Shown in pieces: positions 27,043-36,155 of a stretch of 64,000 nucleotides of DNA (position 1 is its first letter; each line of letters starts with the position of its first letter). The position numbers were made by a program, and so were the translations under genes. The notes below the pieces were generated by a model, which worked only from the letters and a program-made list of their open reading frames with translations, made no database searches and was not told the DNA's origin. This stretch comes from RI-153 sp041391225. GTDB taxonomy: Bacteria; Chloroflexota; Anaerolineae; Caldilineales; Caldilineaceae. The stretch covers positions 1 through 64,000 of the forward strand of contig JAWKOL010000002.1 of the NCBI GenBank assembly GCA_041391225.1. Direction: 5' to 3'.

Positions 27043-29157
27043 ATGTCTGCCCAAAAACAGCAAGATCAGAGCAAATCCCAGCGTGTCGCCAAGACGCAGA
27101 GCCTGCGCGATTTCACCCTTGCCTTCTTCGACACCTTCGGCGCGCAGACAAAACGGCTGGATCGGCGAAAACATGGCGCCATTCAGGTGGATCTGCCCGA
27201 AGCCATGACAACTCACTTTGGCCGCCCGTCGCTGCGCCTCGTCTTTCAGAACGCCGAGGTGACCAGCGATACCGATCTCGTGGCCTACGGTAGCCGCGTC
27301 TTCGACCAGATCATGTCGTATCTGGATCGACAGGGCGCGTTGACAGTGCAATCGCTGCCCAGCCGCCACAACGGCGCCGACGAACTACTGCGCGCCGTGC
27401 GTCCACGCAACAGCGCCATCGCCGGCCTGCAATTGACAGAGCCACAGCGCCCGATCTTCATCTTCAACTGGCACATCACCTACCGCGCCGACGACAAACG
27501 CGAGGAACTCTACACCGTCGTCGTCGACGAGCATGGGCGGCGCGTCCCCATTGCCGTCAAGGCCACGGAAGGCGACGACGAGGCCCTCGATCTAGCCACC
27601 CTACTGGCCGACGCCGAACCCATCCCGACCGAAAAGGACGAAGAAGGCAACCCGCTGCCGCCAAAGCTCCCCCCCATGACGCAGCTAACCCGCCTGGCCG
27701 AAAACGCCCGCAAGTACGCCCTCTACCACGCCGACGTGCGCTGCATCAACCACGAAGCCGACATTCTGCCCCGGCTGCACAAGGTGTTGGCGCGCCTTAC
27801 CAGCTACTACCAGCAGCAGATCGACGAAGTCTACGACGCCCACGACCCCGACGGCGAAAAACGCCGCGCCCTGGAAGAGGATCTACAGCGCAAGATCGCC
27901 GAAGAGGTGGAAAACCACCGGCTACGCGTGCAGGTGCGGCTCTTCAGCTACGCCCTGATCCACGTGCCGGTAGCCAACGCCCAGATCCGCCTGAGCGACG
28001 GCAAACAGGAGGCGGAGATCGAAGTTACCCGCAACCGCTACACCGGTGCGCTGCGTCGGCCCACCTGTCACTGTTGTGCCGAGCCGATCACCGAACTGAT
28101 GCTCTGCCGTAACGGACACGTGGTCGACGAAGGGTGCAGCCTGCGCTGCGCATCGTGCAACGACGTCCTCTGCGACACGTGTGGCCTGCACGCCTGCCCC
28201 GAATGCGGTCGCCAAATCCGCAAACATGCAGCCGCTACTGCTGGGCCTGCGGCGAACGCGCTCGCCCTGAACACATCAGCCGTTGCCCTGCCTGCGAAGA
28301 CGAGACCTGCCACGCCTGCCGCAGCCTGCACGGAGTGCGGCGAACGCCAGTGCCGCAACCACCTGCGCGTGGACGGCGTCAGCGGCGATCTGCTGTGGCG
28401 CGCGCTATGCCGTCCGCTGTACCGGGTGCGGCAACTACACCAGCCAACTGGAAACCTATGGTCAGTGGTCAGCGTTTCTGCGTCAACTGTACTGCCACGC
28501 GCGGGCTGCGGCAAGAAGATGGGGCCGAACTTCTACACGACCGACATCGTAGACGGTCAACCCTATTGCGCCGACTGTCTGCACGTCTGCCCAACCTGCG
28601 ATGCACAGAGCAGGTTGCTCGATCCCGGCTGCATCACCCAGGGCCGCGCAAGGCGCGGGGTCTGCCGTGTGCAGTGCGTCACCCGCGGGGGGCGATCTGT
28701 GAGGAACATGCCACATACTGCTTCGATTGTGGGCGCCCGCTGTGTGAGAGGCGCATGGCGTCGGCGGTGTGCATGGGCAGGAGATCCTGTGTAGCGAGCG
28801 CGCCTACGTTGCGCCATCTGCGAAAGCGAGTACTGTCAATAACACAGCGCCGTCTGCGAAGTTCGTTTGCAGGAGGTGTGCCAAGATTGCGCCCGCCTCA
28901 GTGGATTGTGCGACACCTGCGCCCAGTTGACGCGCTTCGGCGTGGACGTGGCCATGCCCAACGAACCGATCTTCGCCGATCCGCGCATCGAGAACATCTG
29001 GGATCGTCATCGCTGGCTGGCCCACGGCAACAACCGTTACCGTGTTTATCTCGGCGTGGACAACTGGATGCGCTACGTCCTGGTGGTGGCCGAAGGCGAG
29101 CAAGTGTTGCACATTCGTCGCGGGCCGGCGCTGCTCAAATTGCTCGAAGGCCGATGA
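27043..29157 (+). pseudogene. Large Cys-rich zinc-ribbon protein of unknown function, multiply frameshifted
   Basis: ATG 27043 opens an intact N-terminal region of about 350 residues with no recognised fold. It contains IFIFNWHITYRADDKREELY, an acidic linker and a coiled-coil-like stretch (EEDLQRKIAEEVENHRLRVQ). From about 28070 the protein becomes a series of CxxC knuckles: CHCCAEPI, CASCNDVLCDTCGLHACPECG, CWACGERA, CPACEDETCHACRSLHG, CTECGERQC, CVNCTATRGC, CADCLHVCPTCDAQS, CFDCGRPLC, CQDCARLSGLCDTC. These are scattered over three frames between 28200 and 28870, requiring several indels. The final 75 residues (28930-29157) are again clean. The stop overlaps the radical SAM start (ATGA). I do not recognise the family; zinc binding is likely. 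Confidence 0.68.
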
Positions 29158-29972
29158 ACATGGATCCCCACGGCATGCACCACATGGAGGATTGTCATCT
29201 CTGCCCGCATCACTGTGGCCCAGCCCGTGCAGAAGGTACCGGTGTGTGCCGGGTGGCAAAGCAGAGCTACATCGCCAGCGAAATGCTGCACATGGGCGAA
29301 GAAGAACCTCTGCGCCCGGCCCATGCCATCTTCTTCAGTGGCTGTACCGCCACCTGCACCTTCTGCACTGCGGCAAAGTTTGCGTTTCGCCCCACCTACG
29401 GCGTCGCGGTGACACCCGCACAGTTGGCCGCTCGCATCCGCCGCCGCCAGGAAGAAGGCGCTCGTTCCCTCTGCTTCATCGGCGGTGATCCGGCTCCGCA
29501 CATACCCTTCATTTTGCAGACGCTGTCTGTGTTGGGCGCAGATCGACGCATCCCCGCCGTGCTCAACAGCAATTTCTACCTCACCGACGCAGCCCTCGAT
29601 CTACTGGCTGATCACATCGACATCTATTTACCCGATCTCAAATTTGGCCCGCCGCGTAGAGCAGTCGATTGCGGTGCGGAGATCGGCGGTATGCCCCATT
29701 ACTGGGAAACTGTCACCGGTTGTATCGAGCGAGTGCAGCGCCAGGGCAAACGCGTGATTGTCCGTCATCTGCTCATGCCCGGGCATTTTGAGTGCTGTAC
29801 GCTGCCCGTTTTGCATTGGTTGGCGGCACAACCAGGGATCGAAGTTAGCTTGTTGACTCAATACGTGGCGCCGCCCCATGCCAAAGGCGTGCTGGCGGCG
29901 CCGCTCGATGCGCCTGCAATCCAGCTTGCGATGGATTTAGCGCAACGGCTTCGCTTGACGCTGGTGGCATAG
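29154..29972 (+). CDS. Radical SAM protein, PflX-like
   Basis: This 272-residue protein overlaps the preceding stop by four bases (ATGA), with GAAGG upstream. An N-terminal Cys cluster (DCHLCPHHCG) and GEEEPLRPAHAIFFSGC are typical of COG1313 PflX-like proteins. The radical SAM motif C-x3-C-x2-C appears as CTATCTFC, binding the 4Fe-4S cluster that cleaves S-adenosylmethionine. GGDPAPH corresponds to the usual GGEP/GGDP segment. Relatives resemble pyruvate-formate-lyase activators, but the target is unknown. Translational coupling suggests a partnership with the Cys-rich protein. Confidence 0.87.
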   Translation: MNMDPHGMHHMEDCHLCPHHCGPARAEGTGVCRVAKQSYIASEMLHMGEEEPLRPAHAIFFSGCTATCTFCTAAKFAFRPTYGVAVTPAQLAARIRRRQEEGARSLCFIGGDPAPHIPFILQTLSVLGADRRIPAVLNSNFYLTDAALDLLADHIDIYLPDLKFGPPRRAVDCGAEIGGMPHYWETVTGCIERVQRQGKRVIVRHLLMPGHFECCTLPVLHWLAAQPGIEVSLLTQYVAPPHAKGVLAAPLDAPAIQLAMDLAQRLRLTLVA

Positions 29973-30082
29973 CAGTAGATGCCGCTGATGTTATCCTTAA
30001 CAACTAAAATGAGCCATCCCCATCCGGGATGACCCATCCTCAAAAATTGCCGTGTGAAAGGTACTGCCGTGTTGTCTGCCGG

Positions 30083-30547
30083 TTAGCTGGCCTGGCGCCC
30101 GTTGACTGTCTCACGTCGGTTGACGAAGGGGCGCTGTTTCTGCGACTGCACAACCGGGCTGAGCACTGCTCGCCGCGCCGTGCGTCCATTCTCCAGCAGT
30201 TCCTCGCGCAACATGCTGGATTGCTCGACGGCGACCAATTCGCCTTCGAGCAGTGCAGCATTCACCAAGCTGTTCTGGCTGCCATATTGATTGTCCAACC
30301 AACCGTCAGCGTGATAATCGGTTTGCCATGTGCCATCGACAAGATAACGGAACTGGTAACTTCGTCCGGCCTGTAGATCGACGGCGGCGCGCCACACACC
30401 ATCACGTCCCTGAACAAACGGCGTCACGTCCGTACTCCATGCATTGAAGTCACCAACAAGGAAGATACGATCTGCCCAAATACAGGCTGGCAACTCGAAT
30501 ACCACTCGGACGTGTCCTGGTCGAGGAGAAGGCATTTTGTGAATCAT
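30083..30547 (-). CDS. Protein with a CBM48/AMPK-like glycogen-binding domain
   Basis: The start is set at ATG 30547 because AAGGAGA precedes it by five bases; an ATG 21 bases upstream is less likely. Of 154 residues, positions about 10-85 form the isoamylase N-domain/AMPK glycogen-binding fold: VRVVFELPACIWADRIFLVG, DFNAWS, GVWRAAVDLQAGRSYQFRYL and VDGTWQTDYHADGW. Conserved aromatics that stack on glucose rings are present. The C-terminal half looks disordered. No catalytic domain is attached, so it may tether glycogen or sense carbohydrate, as relatives do; function is inferred. Confidence 0.82.
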   Translation of the reverse strand: MIHKMPSPRPGHVRVVFELPACIWADRIFLVGDFNAWSTDVTPFVQGRDGVWRAAVDLQAGRSYQFRYLVDGTWQTDYHADGWLDNQYGSQNSLVNAALLEGELVAVEQSSMLREELLENGRTARRAVLSPVVQSQKQRPFVNRRETVNGRQAS

Positions 30548-30595
30548 AGAAGTCTCCTTACGCCTCAATTACGAAAACTACGATAACATCGCGGA

Positions 30596-30601
30596 ATTAT
30601 A
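30596..30601 (-). promoter_or_regulatory. Consensus -10 hexamer for the CBM48 protein gene
   Basis: The minus strand reads TATAAT at 30601-30596, 48 bases upstream of ATG 30547. The surrounding DNA is AT-rich. No clear -35 was found. Confidence 0.4.
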
Positions 30602-30602
30602 A

Positions 30603-30770
30603 TTATGGATAACAATCCAGCCCAAACACAATGTACTTTGTTCTAATGAGAGCAGCAAGCGTCCCCAAAATACCGAGTACGGCCAAAATCGCAGACACAA
30701 AACGGCTCAATGCAGACAAAACTGAAATACCATCTACCAAAACAGGCGAGAAGTTCGTAGTTGAACCCAC
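30603..30770 (-). CDS. Possible small membrane protein (55 residues)
   Basis: A short minus-strand frame opens at GTG 30770 and stops at TAA 30605-30603. The product has one plausible transmembrane helix (ALSRFVSAILAVLGILGTLA) followed by a basic step and a short tail ending in CYP. No good ribosome site is seen, and the region is AT-rich relative to the window. This could be a genuine small membrane peptide or a remnant of a larger gene. Confidence 0.25.
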   Translation of the reverse strand: MGSTTNFSPVLVDGISVLSALSRFVSAILAVLGILGTLAALIRTKYIVFGLDCYP

Positions 30771-31240
30771 ATCGAATCAATTTAAGTGCGTGCAAGGCTC
30801 AGTATAGCAGATCTTTAGATAACTGTAAGATACATCTTCTCGGCAAAGGTGCAAAAAAGGATGGATGCAAACATGCGGTCTTACAACATTGTTGGGTTAC
30901 CGCAATCATACCATTGAAACGATCGGCTTGTCTACACTTGGGTGCCTGCAATCATTACGAAAAATGTAGGCAATTTGCACAATTGGCATAAAATTATTCG
31001 CCATATCATAAGTACTTTACAACTTTGTAGCCAATGACTGTGCGTATGGTTGATCACCTATACAGGTGGACAGCCTAGCCTTAAGGACAAGCCATTGGGT
31101 CACGATTGGGTGACTATTGGCAGGTGTCAACTGTAAACACTGGTTGTACCCGTCGCTTTGCTGTGGATTGTCAAGCAAGCGCCGCACATGGTACGCTACT
31201 TTCGCCCAAAATCTATTTGTCTTCAAGCAAGAGGGAATCG
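30771..31240. other. AT-rich gene-free stretch
   Basis: About 470 bases with visibly lower GC than the rest of the window and no convincing coding frame on either strand. It lies between the CBM48 gene and the damaged Lon-like gene. AAGAGGGA at about 31229 is a possible ribosome site for the latter. Confidence 0.5.
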
Positions 31241-33644
31241 ATGTCTTCCGTGCAACCACTATCACCTCGCTCAGCTCTATACACACACCGACCAGATCTT
31301 GCTCACCTTCGATACGACGGATGCACTGACACCGCTCGATGAAATTGTCGGGCAGTGCGCTATGTTGCCGAGGCAGTCGAGTTCGGTATCGGTATTCGTC
31401 AACCCGGCTTCAACATCTTCGCCATGGGGCATACAGGTAGTGGCCGCCAATGAGTTGATCGAAGACTCTGGCGCGGCAGGCCACCGATGATGAGACGCCT
31501 CCTGATTGGTGCTACGTTTACAATTTCGAAGACCGGTTATCGACCAATTTACGATTCAATTGCCGCCTGGTCAGGGGCGCGCATCCAGCCGTCGCGCAGA
31601 CGCTATGATCGAAGAGGTGCGTACGGTGCTGCCGCTTTTCGAGACAGACGAGTATCGAATTCGTCTGCAAGCGGTGGAAGCCACGCTGCGCGAGCGCCAG
31701 GAGACCGCTTTTCGCGTGTTGCAAGAAGAGGCGCGCAGCAAGCAACTCGATCTGCTACGCACGCCGTCTGGGCTGGTCTTTGCGCCGGTGAATGAGAATT
31801 GAAGTGGTAGAACCAGAGGCATACCAGAAGTTGGACGAGGCAACCCGAGAGCAGGTCCGCCTCAACATCGAAGAAATGCAGAATAAGCTGCAAGCAGTGT
31901 TGCAACAAGCGCCGGACTGGGAACGCGAGGCGCGAGCGGCACTGCGCACGCTGCAACAAGAGACAGCCCGCCCACGGTAGAGCCGGTTATCGCTCGCCCA
32001 GCGAAGAATACGCGGATCAAGCCATCATTCAGCGCCATCTACAAGCGATGCGCGCAGATATTCTCGAAAACCTGAGCACTTTTGTCGAACAAGAAGAGAG
32101 CGAAGTGTCAGCCCCTGAAGGTGACGGCGATGGAGGGCGGCCCAAGAATTACCTGCCGATCACAACCGCTACCGCAAGCCAATCTGCTGGTGATCGTAGC
32201 CACCCGCAAGGCGCCCTGGTCATCTACGAAGACAACCCCGCCTACGGCAACCTGGTGGGGCCGCGCCGAGTATGTCACCCGCAAGTACGGAATTCGACTT
32301 CACGCTATCCGCCGGGGCGCTGCACCGCGCCAACGGCGGCTATCTCATGATCGATGCGCGGCGCCCTTGCCAGAGCCTTACGCCTGAGGGGCTACCTACG
32401 CTCCGGCCAAATCCGCATCGAAACGCCGGGGCAGATGGTTCAGCCAGGTCAATGTAATTTCGTTGGAACCGCAACTGATCCCCAAAATCAAGGTGGCGTT
32501 GGTGGGGCGATCCGATGTTTTATTACATGTTGAGCCAGAACGATCCCGACTTTGAGGAACTCTTCACAGGCCGATTCGAGACGTACTGACGCACCGACGA
32601 ATCGCAGGTGCGTTACGCACACTTGCTGGCGTCGATGGCGCAGAAACACAATCTGGTGCGTGATTTGACGTTAAGTGTCGATAGGCCGGGTGATCGAAGA
32701 GAGTGCGCGCGATGGCGGGCGACGTTAACAAGATGTCCATGCGGGTGACGGCCATCACCGATCTGCTGCAAGAAGCTGACTACTGGGCAGGCCGCAACGG
32801 GGCGAAGATCATCGCGAAGGAGCACGTGGAGCAGGCCGTCGCCGCCCAGGAATATCGATCTGGGCGCTTCCCCGAACGCAGCCGTGAATCAATCATTCAA
32901 GGTACGGTGCGCATCGCCACCAGCGGCGCGGAGATCGGCCAGATCAACGGGCTATCGGTGATGGATCTGGGGAAGGTGCGCTTCGGCCAGCCCAGCCGCA
33001 TCACAGCGCGGGTGCGCATGGGCGCGGGCGAAGTGGTGAACATCGAACGTGAAGTAGCGTTGAGTGGTCAGATCCACAGCAAGGGCGTGCTGATTCTCTC
33101 CTCGTTGCTCAGCGCGCGCTACGCCACCGACTATCCGCTTTCGCTCCACGCCAGCCTCGTCTTCGAGCAATCTTACGGCGGCGTGGACGGCGACAGCGCG
33201 TCCTCCACCGAGTTGTACGCGCTGCTCTCGGCGCTCAGCGGCATCCCCATTCGCCAATCGTTGGCTGTCACCGGTTCGGTGGATCAGTTCGGCAACGTGC
33301 AGGCTATCGGCGGCGCCAACGAGAAGATCGAGGGCTTCTTCGCCATCTGCCAGGAGCGCGGGCTGACCGGCGAACAGGGGGTGATGATCCCACAGGCCAA
33401 CGTGCGTCACCTGATGCTGCGCAAACCGGTAGTGGACGCGGTGGCGGCCGGTCAGTTCCACATTTACCCGGTGGCAACCATCGATCAGGGCATCGAGTTG
33501 CTCACCGGCGTGGCCGCGGGCGAAGCGGACGCGCACGGGGAATACCCCGAAGGCAGCGTCAACCGCGCCGTACAGGATCGGCTGCGCGCCTTTGCCGAAC
33601 GTTGGTTTGTGTTCCACGGGCAGGGGAAAAGAAGTGACACATGA
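31241..33644 (+). pseudogene. Lon-like ATP-dependent protease (AAA_32/LonB type), N-terminal half multiply frameshifted
   Basis: The intact gene would encode about 800 residues, the usual length of this family. Pieces appear in order across frames: LYTHTDQILLTFDTTDALTPLDEIVGQ; AVEFGIGIRQPGFNIFAMGH and the Walker A GHTGSGR; DWCYVYNFEDR; a helical insertion (PLFETDEYRIRLQAVEATLR... to TLQQETARP); VIYEDNPAYGNLVG; ALHRANGGYLMIDARR. From 32703 the frame is clean to the end and holds the Lon protease domain: SYGGVDGDSASSTELYALLS with the catalytic Ser and IGGANEKIEGFF with the catalytic Lys. About ten indels lie between 31270 and 32700. The stop overlaps the Usp start (ATGA). Confidence 0.82.
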
Positions 33645-34468
33645 TCAAGGAGACAACAGTGGCGACAGCAACGACAGATGTGGCGATTCGGCGGCTGGTG
33701 GTGGCGGTGGACGCGTCGCCGTGCAGCAGATCGGTGTTGCGTACGGCGGCATACATTGCCGCACACCTGGGCGTGCGCCTAGACGGTGTCTTCGTGCAGG
33801 ATGACAACTTGCACCGGCTGGCGGCGCTGGGGATCGCCCAGGAGATCGCCATCCCGTCGGCGCAGCCTCGCCCGTTCGAGCGTCAGATTCTAGACAGGGA
33901 ATACCGCGTGCTCATCGAGCGCGCCGAAGATTGGGGTGTACAGATCGCCCGCGATTTCAACGTGCGCTGGCGTTTCGACGTGCTGAGCGGCGGTGTGGCG
34001 ACACAGTTGATGGCCACTGCCGGCGAAGACGATCTGCTGAGCATGGGGCGTTCGGGCTGGTCGCTGCTGTCACCGGCGCGCCGCGGCATGGGATCGGTGA
34101 CCAAAACCGTGATGGGTCGCCATCGTCACCCGCTCTTCGTGCTGCAACAGGAGATCCAGCCACGCCAGCCCGTCTTCGTCACCGTTGAGGAGAGCGTCGA
34201 CGTCCAGCGCCTGTACGCGGCGGCGCGCCTGGCCGAACTCTACACCAGCCCCCTGATCGTCCTGATCCCAGCCGCCAACGCCGACGCAGTCCGTTCTCAG
34301 GTGGATCAACTGCTGTTGGGCCGAGAGCTGGACGTCATCTACCATCATGTCACCCCGCAATCGATGGCCAGAGAAGTGGCCAACGGCAGCGGCGGACGGC
34401 GCAGCACCCTGGTCAGTCGGCGTGGCAGCGGGTTGGAGAACCTCCCGGCGGCGCTGTTCTTGTGGTGA
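33641..34468 (+). CDS. Universal stress protein (UspA)-like protein
   Basis: This 275-residue protein overlaps the Lon-like stop (ATGA). Residues about 17-165 resemble a UspA fold: IRRLVVAVDASPCSRSVLRT at the first strand and LLSPARRGMGSVTKTVMGRHRHPLFVL at the end. There the usual G-x2-G-x9-G-S/T ATP motif is only partly matched. A second, weaker half begins with QPVFVTVEESVDVQRLYAAA. Coupling to a Lon-type protease suggests a stress-related pair. Confidence 0.75.
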   Translation: MIKETTVATATTDVAIRRLVVAVDASPCSRSVLRTAAYIAAHLGVRLDGVFVQDDNLHRLAALGIAQEIAIPSAQPRPFERQILDREYRVLIERAEDWGVQIARDFNVRWRFDVLSGGVATQLMATAGEDDLLSMGRSGWSLLSPARRGMGSVTKTVMGRHRHPLFVLQQEIQPRQPVFVTVEESVDVQRLYAAARLAELYTSPLIVLIPAANADAVRSQVDQLLLGRELDVIYHHVTPQSMAREVANGSGGRRSTLVSRRGSGLENLPAALFLW

Positions 34469-34518
34469 GGGGGCAGGTAAGAATCATTCACGGATCACGC
34501 ACTACAAAAGGATCACCC

Positions 34519-34857
34519 ATGCAGATCGAAGAATTCAACGTTTACCAACGCGAGTCGCGCAAGACGTGGGGACTGGTTCACACGGATCATGCGATTGTCT
34601 ATCCCACGCTGGGGCTGGTCAATGAGGCCGGTGAGGTAGCGGGGAAGATCAAGAAGATCTTCCGCGACAAACAGGGCGTTATCGGCGAAGAGGAACGTCA
34701 GGCGCTCAAGGCCGAGTTGGGCGATGTCCTCTGGTACTTGGCGCAGATCTGCACCGAGCTGGATCTGCCTTTGGCCGAGGTGGCCGGCGGCAACATCGAG
34801 AAGCTCTTTTCGCGCAAGGAGCGCGGGGTGATCAAGGGGGATGGGGACCAGCGCTAG
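34519..34857 (+). CDS. MazG-like nucleotide pyrophosphohydrolase
   Basis: ATG 34519, with AAAAGGA 8 bases upstream, gives 112 residues. The MazG fold signature is clear: GLVNEAGEVAGKIKKIFRDK (E-x2-E/K helix) and LKAELGDVLWYLAQICTELD, with the E-x3-D metal site. Such enzymes hydrolyse nucleoside triphosphates to monophosphates and pyrophosphate, cleaning the nucleotide pool. The start codon follows a CACGGAT/CACGCAC repeat fragment. Confidence 0.87.
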   Translation: MQIEEFNVYQRESRKTWGLVHTDHAIVYPTLGLVNEAGEVAGKIKKIFRDKQGVIGEEERQALKAELGDVLWYLAQICTELDLPLAEVAGGNIEKLFSRKERGVIKGDGDQR

Positions 34858-34866
34858 AGATCCTCA

Positions 34867-35739
34867 TTACTCGTTATCGATCCCCGCCAGCTTCGCACTT
34901 TCCGCCCACAGCCGCCTCGCCGCGGCTTCGTCGTTGGCCTGCGCCGCCGATGGGTTGACGGCCTTTTTCTTGTCGAAGTAGGCGCCGCTGACGCCTTCCA
35001 CTTCGGGCGAGGTGGCGAGGTAGATCGACGTTTCCGCGCCTTTTTCGGGTGTGATGGCCATGAGGCGCGAAACCAACCCCAATGCCAGGTTCATAAAGCC
35101 GTTGCCGAAGGCGTCGCTGCCGAAGTTGGTGCGCACAAAGCCGGGATGCAACGCGTTGGCGGTGACGCCGGTCCCTTGCAGGCGGCGGGCCAGTTCTTTG
35201 GTGAAGAGGATGTTCTCCAGCTTAGATTCGGCGTAGACGGCGAAGGCGCTGTACTTTTTGCGATTCTGCAGATCGTCGAAATCGACCTTGCCCGCGCCGT
35301 GGGCGCCCGAGGAGACATTGACGATGCGCGCCGGCGCGCTGGCTTTGAGGACGTCTAGCAGCAGCACAGTGGTGACGAAGTAGCCCATGTGGTTGAGGGC
35401 GAAGGTCATTTCGAGGCCGTCCACCGATTCCTGGTACTCGCCGAAGACGGCGCCGGCATTGTTCACGAGGACGTGCAGCCGATCATGGCGCGCCTTGAAC
35501 GCGTCTACCATTGCCCGCGTCGACGCCATGGACGAGAGATCAGCCAGCAGCAATTCCACCTGATCGTTGCCGCTTTGGGCGATCACGTCGCGCTGGGCCG
35601 CTTCGCCCCGTTCGCGGCTGCGGCAGACCATCACGACCGTGGCCCCCATGCCGGCCAACGCCGCCGCCGTCACCTTGCCGATGCCCGAGTTGGCCCCGGT
35701 GACCATACACACCTTGCCCGTCAACGTTTGCCCTGCCAT
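34867..35739 (-). CDS. Short-chain dehydrogenase/reductase (retinol-dehydrogenase-like)
   Basis: ATG 35739 with AAAGGA upstream gives 290 residues. NAD(P) is bound by TGANSGIGK and stabilised by NNAG. Catalytic Ser lies in NVSSGAHG, and Tyr and Lys in YAESKLEN. The proposed Arg-rich strand (VVMVCRSRERGE) suggests NADP preference. The sequence class includes vertebrate retinol dehydrogenases and plant protochlorophyllide-like reductases; the bacterial substrate is unknown. It is convergent with the MazG-like gene, with only 9 bases between stops. Confidence 0.9.
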   Translation of the reverse strand: MAGQTLTGKVCMVTGANSGIGKVTAAALAGMGATVVMVCRSRERGEAAQRDVIAQSGNDQVELLLADLSSMASTRAMVDAFKARHDRLHVLVNNAGAVFGEYQESVDGLEMTFALNHMGYFVTTVLLLDVLKASAPARIVNVSSGAHGAGKVDFDDLQNRKKYSAFAVYAESKLENILFTKELARRLQGTGVTANALHPGFVRTNFGSDAFGNGFMNLALGLVSRLMAITPEKGAETSIYLATSPEVEGVSGAYFDKKKAVNPSAAQANDEAAARRLWAESAKLAGIDNE

Positions 35740-36092
35740 GAATCGTCCTTTCGGTGAAATCGTACGCAATGGAGGGCAGTATAGACGAACGTCGGGCGGT
35801 GATCTGTGATGGGGATACCGGGTGCGGAGTCGTGCGCCGACGACGGATGACCAACGACGGACGATTGTAATCAAGGACCGCCCCCGCATCCGGCACCAGC
35901 GTGTCCGGCGAGAGGAATTGGCCAAGAGAAGGGTCGTCCTTTGACGACGGACTAGCGACGATGTCTTCATTGTGGACAATTGGTTGGGGCTGTCAATTCT
36001 CAGTTTTGCTATCTATTATGTAGGTAACGCGTATGACACAAACGTCAGCGTTAAGGGTTTTGCGCAGTCACCAATAGGCAAACAACGCAAAA
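35740..36092. repeat. Intergenic region with heptamer-like ACGACGG sequence
   Basis: Around 35830-35870 the DNA reads CGACGACGGATGACCAACGACGGACGA, a degenerate copy of the 9.4 kb array. The remainder to 36092 shows no gene or clear signal. Confidence 0.45.
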
Positions 36093-36124
36093 AGGAGCGA
36101 TCCGCCTCCACGCGGATCGCTCCT
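36093..36124 (-). terminator. Rho-independent terminator of the minus-strand cluster
   Basis: A 13-bp perfect stem (AGGAGCGATCCGC, loop 36106-36111) is followed on the minus strand by TTTTTGCGTTG. It lies 32 bases after the stop at 36156 and would end the transcript carrying the two large surface-protein genes. Confidence 0.88.
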
Positions 36125-36155
36125 CTCCACTTTCTTTATTCTTCATTCATTCCCT

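Noticed and set aside
31017..31286. Minus-strand open frame of 89 codons
   Set aside because: No recognisable motif, no ribosome site, and it overlaps the start of the Lon-like gene.
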